This document shows positions 1-5,424 of a DNA stretch of 5,630 nt, in pieces. Source of the stretch: Dehalococcoidia bacterium (GTDB taxonomy: Bacteria > Chloroflexota > Dehalococcoidia > GIF9 > AB-539-J10); NCBI GenBank assembly GCA_030603265.1, contig JAUVYD010000112.1, positions 1-5,630 on the forward strand, given 5' to 3'. The position numbers and the translations under genes were made by a program. The first letter of the stretch is position 1. Every line of letters begins with the position of its first letter. Under the pieces are notes generated by a model. The model saw only the letters and a list, made by a program, of their open reading frames with translations. It was not told where the DNA came from and made no database searches.

Positions 1-2663
1 GTCGGCCTGTCGACGAAGTCGGCCGTGTCGAGGACCACGTGTCTGAAGTCCTCGTCGAGCGCTATCTCTATCTCATACTCGCAGCCAGCACAGGGCCTCT
101 CCCACTCGAGGATGAACTCCTCGTTGACACAGACGCAGGGGTCGGATGGGATGAGAGGGGTCTCCTCGTCCGGCCCGGGTGCAAGGGCTGACATTGCGAA
201 GCAGTCGTCGTAGGTCCAGAGACGGCCCCAGGCGGCGTTGATGAACTCCCGCGCGCACCAGTCATAGTTGTCCGAATCCTCGCCGGCTGTGCTCCAGTAG
301 CGGTTCCCATCGTCGAAGGCCCAGAGCCTGATGGCCCCCTCGCCGCAGTGTGCGCCGGAGAGCAGGAGTTGCTCATAGACTCCGTCCGTATCGGCCGTGC
401 CCTGAAGTCCACGAATGAGGTAGTCCCACTCAAGGCGTTCGCAGCAGCCCGGGGCGTCCGGGTCCAGACAGCGCGCCACGCCGCTCACCTTCCGGCAGTC
501 ATGGCCCCAAGGGCAGTCGGGGTCCGACCCGTCGGACTGATACGGAAGAGGCTGATTGGAGGTGTAGTCCCACCAGAGGTTGTCAAAACCAACGTAGAGG
601 ATTGAGCCCTCGCTGCCGTCGCATCCCATGAGAAGCAGCCCCTCGTAGTTGAGTATGAGCTCGCTGATTCGCTTCCATTCGCCGCCTTCATCCTCAAAGA
701 GACGGTAGACAGCGTCCGCCTCAAAGTCTGCCTCGACCTGCTCATCATCGTCCTCATCAATGGCGTCGCCGATGATGTAGCGGACTCCGGCGGCCTGGAG
801 AGAGCCTTCCGTTCGGGGCGTGAAGAACCCGCGATGGTACTTGTCCATGACGTCCTCGAACGCATCCTCAACGCTGTCATCCTCGTCCGGCCGGCCAAAG
901 AGCACGCGGGTGTACGAGTCTCCTCCGTCGCACGAGCGCCAGATGCTGTCGCAATCGCAGACCTGGTCGTCCGACTCCAGGTTCCCGGTCTGGAGGTAGA
1001 GGCAGCCTGCTCCGGGGTCGTAGTTGACTCCCTGTATCTCGTGAATCATCGTGTCGATGAGGCCGGTCTGTTCCCAGTGGTCGCCGGGGGTTGACGTATC
1101 GCTCACCGAGAAGGCGCTCTCGTCGCTCCAGCGATAGTCGTTCAGCCCGTGCCGCGAGTCGCCCTCTGTCGTTGCGTATGCGCGGCTGCCGTCCGGCGTG
1201 AAGGCGACCTGGGCATTGAACTGTCCGGAAGGGGGCTGTTCGGCTGCTTCCCAGTCGGGGCAGCACTCTTCGAGCGAGTCCGAGCGGAGCACGAGAACGC
1301 TTGCACAGCACGGGAGGACGTTCTCGCCGTCGACATGGTCGCCATCGTCGCTGAACCAGTCGTCAATCTCCGGTGACCAGCGCCATTCTGAGGCGAGCGC
1401 CTCCGGCAAGAAGCAGCCGGCAAGTGCGCTGCCTAGCTTATCACAGCTGCCGTGGTAGGCGATGCTTGTGACCCGCGGGTTCTGCTCATGGTTGAGCAAC
1501 TCGCGTGACATGGACGAGTTGCTGAGCCAGAACATGAATCCGCCCTCGTCGACCATGCTGCCATCGACAGGGTTGAGCTCGATACCGTTCACGGCGAGCA
1601 GTAGAACACGCCGGTCGGATTCATCCGCCCGGTAGTCGTACGGCAGAGCGAGGTCGGTGACGTGTCGCAGGAAGAACGTTGGTATCGACGCGTCGGAATG
1701 GATGACGGAGTTGTCCGGAGCTATAGCCACCGGGTAGCCGTCGAATTCGGCCGGAACGTTCCACGACTCGCTATCCCAGTCGCCCGCCGCCACGTAATAT
1801 CCGCTGTAGGGGTCTCCGTCCTGCTCCTCCGCGTATGCCAGCAGCACGGCCACGACGGCATGGTCGTCCTCGTACGCCGGAGAGAAGGCAACGGACGTGA
1901 CGGCATAGATATCCCTGCGGGTGCCGGTACCACCGGAGCCGGACCACGCATCGGCCCATCCGGGGTAGTCGCCGGAGTCCTCCCAGTGCGGTGCCCAGGC
2001 AGCGCCGGGCTCCAGGCGCCACACGCTGCCGCCGGATATGGAGTCCAGTGTACCGACGGCGATACTGCGGCCTCCGTCCGTGCCGGGTGACACGTCCGCG
2101 CAGAGTATCTCGCCGCGGAGTTCGCCGCAGCCGGTGTAGTGGAACTCGTCCGCGCCGTCGTTTGACGCGACGACGAGAGGCTGTTGCAGCGCGTCATAGC
2201 CGCAGATGATGACGAGGTCATCGTCGTCCGGCGCCGCAGCGACGGCGCTGAAGAACACAAAGTCGTTCCACGAGACGGAATCGTCGTTGCAGTCGGGAAG
2301 GCCGACGGCATCGAGGACGTTGTCGGTCCGGTCTCTCCACGTGACGCCGCCGTCGGCGGACTTCCATAACCTTGGAGCCTGCCCCGCCGAGATGTTGTCG
2401 TCCGAATACGAGTTCTCGATGCAGCCCAAAGGGGCGTTCCAGACGCCTATCGCGTAGATGGTCTTGCCTGACGACCCGGCAATGTCGAAGCTGATGATGT
2501 CTGAGCCGGGCAGGATGAGCAGGTCCTCGTGCGTCGGTGTGCTGTACTTCTCCCACTGCGAGGGCTGTGGGCCGTGCGCCTGTGCAGGTATGGGGCTGGC
2601 AGTCTGAACCGCCAGAAGAAGCAGTAGCGCTGTGCCGGCCGCAGCGGCGAGCTGGCGCTTCAC
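1..2663 (-). CDS. Large secreted Asp-box (BNR-like) beta-propeller-type protein, C-terminus beyond window
   Basis: The frame reads from GTG at 2663 down to base 1 with no stop, giving 887 codons, and the 3' end is cut by the window edge. GTG is chosen because it follows a GGGGAAGG ribosome site and opens a textbook signal peptide: MKRQ, a hydrophobic core at about residues 5-19, and an A-Q-A cleavage site near residue 29. Asp-box motifs are visible at residues 102-109 (SADGGVTW) and 577-584 (SCDGGDSY). Propeller-like strands include residues 255-277 (VAFSPAYEDD) and a VAFTPDGSRAY segment. From about residue 840 a WERPCAGCEYEIEIALDEDF stretch looks like an Ig/fibronectin-type fold. The protein is very acidic and has about 28 cysteines, including CC pairs, which suggests disulfides outside the cell. 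Asp-box repeats occur in sialidases, Ycf48-like and VPS10-type propellers. No catalytic set is recognised, so a cell-surface or S-layer-like role is only inference. Confidence 0.85.
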   Translation of the reverse strand, partial: MKRQLAAAAGTALLLLLAVQTASPIPAQAHGPQPSQWEKYSTPTHEDLLILPGSDIISFDIAGSSGKTIYAIGVWNAPLGCIENSYSDDNISAGQAPRLWKSADGGVTWRDRTDNVLDAVGLPDCNDDSVSWNDFVFFSAVAAAPDDDDLVIICGYDALQQPLVVASNDGADEFHYTGCGELRGEILCADVSPGTDGGRSIAVGTLDSISGGSVWRLEPGAAWAPHWEDSGDYPGWADAWSGSGGTGTRRDIYAVTSVAFSPAYEDDHAVVAVLLAYAEEQDGDPYSGYYVAAGDWDSESWNVPAEFDGYPVAIAPDNSVIHSDASIPTFFLRHVTDLALPYDYRADESDRRVLLLAVNGIELNPVDGSMVDEGGFMFWLSNSSMSRELLNHEQNPRVTSIAYHGSCDKLGSALAGCFLPEALASEWRWSPEIDDWFSDDGDHVDGENVLPCCASVLVLRSDSLEECCPDWEAAEQPPSGQFNAQVAFTPDGSRAYATTEGDSRHGLNDYRWSDESAFSVSDTSTPGDHWEQTGLIDTMIHEIQGVNYDPGAGCLYLQTGNLESDDQVCDCDSIWRSCDGGDSYTRVLFGRPDEDDSVEDAFEDVMDKYHRGFFTPRTEGSLQAAGVRYIIGDAIDEDDDEQVEADFEADAVYRLFEDEGGEWKRISELILNYEGLLLMGCDGSEGSILYVGFDNLWWDYTSNQPLPYQSDGSDPDCPWGHDCRKVSGVARCLDPDAPGCCERLEWDYLIRGLQGTADTDGVYEQLLLSGAHCGEGAIRLWAFDDGNRYWSTAGEDSDNYDWCAREFINAAWGRLWTYDDCFAMSALAPGPDEETPLIPSDPCVCVNEEFILEWERPCAGCEYEIEIALDEDFRHVVLDTADFVDRP

Positions 2664-2673
2664 GATGTTGTAA

Positions 2674-2681
2674 CCTTCCCC
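2674..2681 (-). promoter_or_regulatory. Ribosome binding site deciding the GTG start of the secreted protein
   Basis: On the minus strand GGGGAAGG lies 10 bases before GTG at 2663. The frame stays open further upstream without a better start, and only this GTG places the basic residues directly before the hydrophobic signal core. Confidence 0.6.
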
Positions 2682-2719
2682 TGTGCTGGCTTCGGCTTCA
2701 TGAGAGACATTCGAGGCAA

Positions 2720-2747
2720 AGTACAACGTGTCGGGCACACGTGTCAA
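2720..2747 (-). promoter_or_regulatory. Sigma70-type promoter for the secreted-protein gene
   Basis: Read on the minus strand, a perfect -35 hexamer TTGACA (2747-2742) is followed after 16 bases by TGTACT (2725-2720), a four-of-six match to the -10 consensus. The expected transcript start near 2712 would leave a leader of about 48 bases before GTG. The exact -35 match in GC-rich DNA is the main support; the -10 is ordinary. Confidence 0.5.
2726..2742. promoter_or_regulatory. Operator-like inverted repeat filling the promoter spacer
   Basis: ACGTGT-cgggc-ACACGT is a perfect 6-bp inverted repeat with a 5-base centre. It occupies the whole spacer between the -35 and -10 elements of the leftward promoter, overlapping the -35 by one base, and ends in the 8-bp palindrome ACACGTGT (2737-2744). 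A dimeric regulator bound here would block or reshape that promoter. No regulator gene is in the window, so function is inferred from position and symmetry only. Confidence 0.4.
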
Positions 2748-2823
2748 TGGGCACAGCCTCAAAAGCAGACCGGTGGATTGCCGGGTGTTCCTGCCGCTGT
2801 GGACGGATACTGAAGGTGGCAGT

Positions 2824-2852
2824 TTGCACTACGAGAGATAATGTCGTACAGT
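2824..2852 (+). promoter_or_regulatory. Candidate promoter for the zinc-ribbon/RRM pair
   Basis: TTGCAC (2824-2829) and TACAGT (2847-2852) are separated by 17 bases, with three-of-six and four-of-six consensus matches. The expected start near 2859 gives a leader of about 110 bases. An alternative -10 is GATAAT at 2837-2842, a five-of-six match but without a convincing -35. Either way, the local AT-richness between 2821 and 2870 marks the likely promoter zone for the rightward genes. The same hexamer form and spacing recurs upstream of the helicase. Confidence 0.4.
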
Positions 2853-2872
2853 ACTACAAGGTAAGTTGTAGT
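2853..2872. promoter_or_regulatory. Perfect 7-bp inverted repeat at the start of the rightward transcript
   Basis: ACTACAA-ggtaag-TTGTAGT is a perfect inverted repeat with a 6-base centre. It begins one base after the candidate TACAGT -10 element, so it overlaps the expected transcription start. It could be an operator on DNA or a 5'-end hairpin on RNA. A related half-site, GCACTACGAG, lies 25 bases upstream (2826-2835) and GCACTACAAG recurs at 3671-3680. Confidence 0.45.
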
Positions 2873-2923
2873 TGGGGCCATTATCCGCTTCGTTCAATCT
2901 CCAGACCGATTCAACCAAGCTCA

Positions 2924-2969
2924 GGATGACCGTAACTCTGACTGGCCAGAGATAGAGAGGAGGTCATCC
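2924..2969 (+). promoter_or_regulatory. Leader hairpin that could sequester the zinc-ribbon Shine-Dalgarno
   Basis: GGATGACC (2924-2931) is perfectly complementary to GGTCATCC (2962-2969), giving an 8-bp outer stem. Inside it, CTCTG (2936-2940) pairs with CAGAG (2947-2951) around a 6-base loop. The Shine-Dalgarno AGGAGGT (2958-2964) lies partly in the internal loop and partly in the outer stem, and the stem ends one base before the TTG start at 2971. This geometry is typical of translational switches such as RNA thermometers or protein-controlled leaders. The pairing is seen in the sequence; a regulatory role is inferred. Confidence 0.45.
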
Positions 2970-2970
2970 A

Positions 2971-3153
2971 TTGAGTTTCCAGGACAAGACTATTGTATGC
3001 GCTGATTGCGGCAGTGAGTTCACGTTCACCGCGTCAGAGCAGGAGTTCTTCGCAGAGAAGGGCTTCACCAATGAGCCCAAGCGCTGTCCCACCTGTCGCC
3101 GCCAGAGACGGCAACAGCGTGTGGGGACGCAGGGCGTTCAGCGCGAGTGGTAA
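2971..3153 (+). CDS. Small zinc-ribbon protein
   Basis: This encodes 60 residues starting at TTG, six bases after a strong AGGAGGT ribosome site. Two CxxC knuckles at residues 10-13 (CADC) and 39-42 (CPTC) are spaced as in a four-cysteine zinc ribbon. Between them is a conserved-looking EFxFTAxEQEFFAEKGFTNEPKRC stretch, and a basic tail rich in Arg and Gln follows. I recognise the layout of the 'probable zinc-ribbon domain' family of small bacterial proteins. Its role is unknown; the basic tail fits nucleic-acid or ribosome contact. The RRM gene follows 73 bases later on the same strand, so the two are probably co-transcribed and may act together in RNA metabolism. The length is normal for the family and no defect is seen. 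Confidence 0.88.
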   Translation: MSFQDKTIVCADCGSEFTFTASEQEFFAEKGFTNEPKRCPTCRRQRRQQRVGTQGVQREW

Positions 3154-3154
3154 T

Positions 3155-3183
3155 GGCCTGCGCCGGCGAGGGCCAGCGCAGCC
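3155..3183 (+). other. GC-rich hairpin between the zinc-ribbon and RRM genes
   Basis: CTGCGC (3158-3163) pairs perfectly with GCGCAG (3176-3181). GG (3155-3156) and CC (3182-3183) extend the stem past one bulged C. It sits directly after the zinc-ribbon stop. There is no T-run after it, so it is not a classical terminator. It could mark mRNA processing, protect the 3' end of an upstream fragment, or set different levels for the two genes. It may also have no function. Confidence 0.35.
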
Positions 3184-3226
3184 ACAGAGAATGGTGGTTA
3201 CGAAATCGGAGTAGGAGGATATAGGA

Positions 3227-3625
3227 GTGAGGATTTACGTAGGCAATCTTCCGTACGAGGCGACCGAGCAGGATCTGAGCGAGGCGTTTGCCGAGTTCGG
3301 TGAAGTCGAGACGGTCAACATCGTGGCGGACAAGTTCACCGGGCGTTCGAGGGGTTTCGCATTTGTCGAGATGCCCACGAAGGCTGAAGGTGAGGCAGCG
3401 GTCGAAGGATTGAACGGTAAGGCTCTGCTGAACAGGAACCTTGTCGTCAATGAGGCGCGTCCGCGTGAGGATCGTGGTGGCGGCGGTGGTTACGGTGGTG
3501 GCGGTGGTGGCGGCTACGGTGGCGGCGGTGGCGGCTACGGTGGTGGTGGCGGCGGCTACGGTGGCGGTGGCGGTGGTGGTGGCCGAGGTGGCCGAGGTGG
3601 TGGTGGCCGAGGTGGCAGATACTAG
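3227..3625 (+). CDS. RRM RNA-binding protein with Gly/Tyr/Arg-rich tail
   Basis: This encodes 132 residues starting at GTG, with GGAGG eight bases upstream. Residues 2-78 form a single RNA recognition motif: RNP2 is IYVGNL (3-8) and RNP1 is RGFAFVEM (42-49), with the aromatic residues Tyr4, Phe44 and Phe46 placed to stack on RNA bases. From residue 84 the tail is almost only Gly, with regularly spaced Tyr and then three RGG-type boxes ending in RY. The layout matches small bacterial RRM proteins, best known from cyanobacteria where several are cold-induced, and resembles plant glycine-rich RNA-binding proteins. Such proteins bind single-stranded RNA and act as chaperones or regulators; the RGG tail adds low-specificity RNA contact and may favour condensation. 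It probably shares a transcript with the zinc-ribbon gene. Confidence 0.93.
   Translation: MRIYVGNLPYEATEQDLSEAFAEFGEVETVNIVADKFTGRSRGFAFVEMPTKAEGEAAVEGLNGKALLNRNLVVNEARPREDRGGGGGYGGGGGGGYGGGGGGYGGGGGGYGGGGGGGGRGGRGGGGRGGRY
3477..3613 (+). repeat. Short tandem repeats coding the glycine-rich tail
   Basis: Tyr codons at 3491, 3515, 3536 and 3557 are spaced 24, 21 and 21 bases apart, each followed by GGY codons, so units of seven or eight residues repeat in frame. Three GGCCGAGGT 9-mers (3581-3589, 3590-3598, 3605-3613) then code the Arg boxes. All steps are multiples of three, so slippage would change tail length without breaking the frame. Confidence 0.8.
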
Positions 3626-3651
3626 ATTACGCGTTTACCTGGCATAGGCTG

Positions 3652-3680
3652 TTGCATCGTTCCCCTTACGGCACTACAAG
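3652..3680 (+). promoter_or_regulatory. Candidate promoter for the helicase gene
   Basis: TTGCAT (3652-3657) and TACAAG (3675-3680) are 17 bases apart. Each is a moderate match to the sigma70 consensus. The element has the same form, TTGCAY-N17-TACARK, as the candidate ahead of the zinc-ribbon gene, and overlaps a second copy of ACTACAAGGT (3673-3682). A start near 3687 would give the helicase a leader of about 107 bases. The evidence is pattern only. Confidence 0.35.
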
Positions 3681-3689
3681 GTCGGATCA

Positions 3690-3712
3690 TTCCGGCCCCT
3701 CGCGGGCTGGAA
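3690..3712 (+). other. 9-bp hairpin between the RRM and helicase genes
   Basis: TTCCGGCCC (3690-3698) pairs with GGGCTGGAA (3704-3712) around a 5-base loop, with one G-T wobble. No T-run follows. It could end the zinc-ribbon/RRM transcript with help from a factor, or sit at the very 5' end of the helicase mRNA if the promoter at 3652-3680 is real, where a hairpin can slow decay. Confidence 0.4.
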
Positions 3713-3758
3713 GTCTGTCGATACCTTCATGTTACGGTGCAACGCCGTTTGTACTGAG

Positions 3759-3775
3759 TCCACACGATGTGTGGA
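3759..3775 (+). promoter_or_regulatory. Hairpin just upstream of the helicase ribosome site
   Basis: TCCACAC (3759-3765) pairs perfectly with GTGTGGA (3769-3775) around the 3-base loop GAT. The in-frame ATG at 3767 lies across the loop and stem. The Shine-Dalgarno at 3781-3787 starts five bases downstream. The hairpin argues against use of that ATG and could modulate ribosome entry at the TTG start. Confidence 0.35.
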
Positions 3776-3780
3776 AGTGT

Positions 3781-3787
3781 AGAGGAG
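3781..3787 (+). promoter_or_regulatory. Ribosome binding site deciding the helicase TTG start
   Basis: AGAGGAG is followed after six bases by TTG at 3794. The product then begins MSFESF, which matches the usual MSF start of RhlE-type helicases. The upstream ATG at 3767 has no comparable ribosome site and would add nine residues unlike the family. Confidence 0.65.
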
Positions 3788-3793
3788 TTACTT

Positions 3794-5047
3794 TTGAGTT
3801 TTGAATCGTTTTACTTTCATCCGCGCATAGCGGATGGCATCAAGGCGCTCGGCTACGTTACGCCGACGCCAATCCAAGAGGAGGCGATGCCTCCCATCCT
3901 GGATGGAAGTGACGTCATGGGGCTGGCTGAGACCGGGACCGGAAAGACGGCCGCGTTCGTGCTACCCATGTCGGAGCGCTTCCTGAAAGGGCCGAGAGGC
4001 CGCCGCATCCGCGGCCTCGTGCTCTCGCCGACGCGAGAGCTTGCCCAGCAGACACACGAGGTGCTCAGCGTGCTCGGCAAGCAGACCGGGCTTCGCAGTG
4101 TTACCGTGTATGGTGGCGTCGGGTACGAGCCGCAGATCAAGAAGCTGCGCAGCGGCGTTGAGTTCGTGGTGGCCTGTCCGGGCCGCCTGCTCGACCTCGT
4201 AGGCAGAGGGGTCGTCGACCTGTCCGCTGTCGAGGTGGTTGTGCTTGACGAAGCTGACCGGATGCTTGACATGGGCTTCCTTCCGGACATACGGCGGATT
4301 CTGCAGTTGCTCCCACGTGAGCGACAGACGCTGTTGTTCACGGCAACCATGCCCCCGGATATCCGCCGCCTGACGCGGGACTTCATGCGCCAGCCGGTTG
4401 TTGTTCGAGTAGGGCAGGAGGGCCCCGTGAAGGGAGTCACGCACGAGCTGTATCCGGTGGCGCCACACCTGAAGGCGGCGCTGCTCGTGGAGTTTCTCCG
4501 CCGCACCGAGACAGGCCCTGTGCTTGTCTTCACGCGGACGAAGCATCACGCGACCCGGCTGGCTGAACGCCTGGAGAGAAGCGGATTCCGCGCAACATGC
4601 CTGCAGGGCGACATGTCGCAGAGCAAGCGGCAGGCTGCGATGGATGCATTCCGCAGCGGCAAGATTGACATACTGGTGGCGACTGATATCGCCGCCCGTG
4701 GCATCGACGTGCCGGACATCTCGCACGTCGTCAACTTCGACATGCCGGACACTGTTGACGGGTACACCCACAGGGTCGGACGCACTGCGCGTGCGAGCCG
4801 CACGGGCAACGCCATCAACATCGTGACTCGCGATGACGTCGACGTTGTCAACGCAGTCGAGGCTCGACTCAACGAGCGGCTGGAGTGCCGCCGCGTTGAG
4901 GGCTTCGACTATGAGGCTCCGGGTGCTGTCGCTGCAAGGCCGGCGTCGCGGCCGTCGCGACCGTCGGGGCCACCAAGGTCGGCCCGCAGGCCGGACCGCA
5001 GGCCGGATCAGCGTCCGGAGCGGCGCCGTGTCTCCACAGCCGCGTAG
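3794..5047 (+). CDS. rhlE: DEAD-box ATP-dependent RNA helicase, RhlE type
   Basis: This encodes 417 residues from TTG. All core motifs are visible: Q motif GYVTPTPIQ (20-28), motif I AETGTGKT (45-52), Ia PTRELA (79-84), Ib PGR (129-131), II DEAD (152-155), III TAT (183-185, more often SAT), IV VLVFTRT (243-249), V ATDIAARGID (296-305) and VI HRVGRTAR (326-333). The stretch VLDEADRMLDMGF with DIRRIL resembles the RhlE subgroup. These enzymes use ATP to unwind short RNA duplexes in ribosome assembly and mRNA turnover, often in the cold. From about residue 370 the tail is rich in Arg and Pro with RPxxRP repeats, likely for loose RNA binding or docking. CPGR replaces the common TPGR in motif Ib. 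It is the last gene before an intrinsic terminator and shares strand and theme with the RRM gene. The gene symbol reflects subgroup likeness, not proven orthology. Confidence 0.93.
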   Translation: MSFESFYFHPRIADGIKALGYVTPTPIQEEAMPPILDGSDVMGLAETGTGKTAAFVLPMSERFLKGPRGRRIRGLVLSPTRELAQQTHEVLSVLGKQTGLRSVTVYGGVGYEPQIKKLRSGVEFVVACPGRLLDLVGRGVVDLSAVEVVVLDEADRMLDMGFLPDIRRILQLLPRERQTLLFTATMPPDIRRLTRDFMRQPVVVRVGQEGPVKGVTHELYPVAPHLKAALLVEFLRRTETGPVLVFTRTKHHATRLAERLERSGFRATCLQGDMSQSKRQAAMDAFRSGKIDILVATDIAARGIDVPDISHVVNFDMPDTVDGYTHRVGRTARASRTGNAINIVTRDDVDVVNAVEARLNERLECRRVEGFDYEAPGAVAARPASRPSRPSGPPRSARRPDRRPDQRPERRRVSTAA

Positions 5048-5076
5048 ACTGTAGTTGTTCTGGCGTAGGCAAACAG

Positions 5077-5110
5077 GGTGAGGGTTCTCAGGGACCCTCA
5101 CCTTTTCTAT
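5077..5110 (+). terminator. Intrinsic terminator after the helicase gene
   Basis: GGTGAGGGT (5077-5085) pairs perfectly over 9 bp with ACCCTCACC (5094-5102) around an 8-base loop, followed at once by TTTTCTATT. It begins 30 bases after the helicase stop. The stem plus T-rich tail is a standard rho-independent signal. Confidence 0.85.
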
Positions 5111-5146
5111 TCGGGTCAGCGCGGCGGACATGGTCTTCCGGCGCGC

Positions 5147-5165
5147 GGGCGACGCATGCGTTGCC
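5147..5165. repeat. Palindromic repeat A (degenerate copy)
   Basis: GGCGACGCATGCGTTGCC (5148-5165) has 9-bp arms with one G-T pair and is centred on the perfect 10-mer ACGCATGCGT. A preceding G gives the GGGC opening of the family, but the matching terminal C is missing. It is the weakest of the four copies. Confidence 0.45.
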
Positions 5166-5224
5166 GTTACAGGGAACCGGGCGATTCCACCCTGCCGGCA
5201 ACCCACCCGACGGGACGTCCCAAT

Positions 5225-5248
5225 GTAGGGGCCGTTCGCGAACGGCCC
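5225..5248. repeat. Palindromic repeat B, GTAGGGGC type
   Basis: GTAG (5225-5228) leads into GGGCCGTTCGCGAACGGCCC (5229-5248), a perfect 20-bp palindrome. The bases AATGTAGGGGC are shared with copy C, 57 bases downstream, so both belong to one family. Confidence 0.75.
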
Positions 5249-5280
5249 GGTGGTGGTCCTGGTCGGGGGAAGGTCTGAAT

Positions 5281-5303
5281 GTAGGGGCACGTTGCACGTG
5301 CCC
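5281..5303. repeat. Palindromic repeat C, GTAGGGGC type
   Basis: GTAG (5281-5284) leads into GGGCACGT-tgc-ACGTGCCC (5285-5303), with 8-bp perfect arms. It looks like a 20-bp palindrome that lost one central A. It shares AATGTAGGGGC with copy B. Confidence 0.75.
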
Positions 5304-5424
5304 TCGGTCTATATGGCAGGACCAGGCGTCGGAGTATTCGCGCATCTGATGCACCGGGCACCCAAGGCAAAAGACAAGGGCGCGCGGCGCCGTGACTGGA
5401 AACTCGACCCCCCCTCCACACCAC

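Noticed and set aside
1721..2311. Minus-strand frame of 196 codons rich in Ser, Thr and Arg
   Set aside because: It lies out of frame within the secreted-protein gene, which has signal peptide and Asp-box evidence in its own frame.
2537..2929. Plus-strand frame of 130 codons across the divergent control region
   Set aside because: It covers the start of the secreted protein and both promoter zones, has odd composition and no motif.
3477..3620. G-quadruplex potential in the glycine codons
   Set aside because: G runs are mostly two long and the pattern is fully explained by coding Gly with GGY codons.
3767..3793. ATG at 3767 as helicase start, adding nine residues
   Set aside because: It sits in a hairpin with no ribosome site, while TTG at 3794 has AGAGGAG six bases upstream and gives the family's MSF start.
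3962..5290. 442-codon open frame on the minus strand opposite the helicase gene
   Set aside because: It mirrors a clearly real helicase frame in GC-rich DNA, has no recognisable domain, and crosses the terminator and repeat region.
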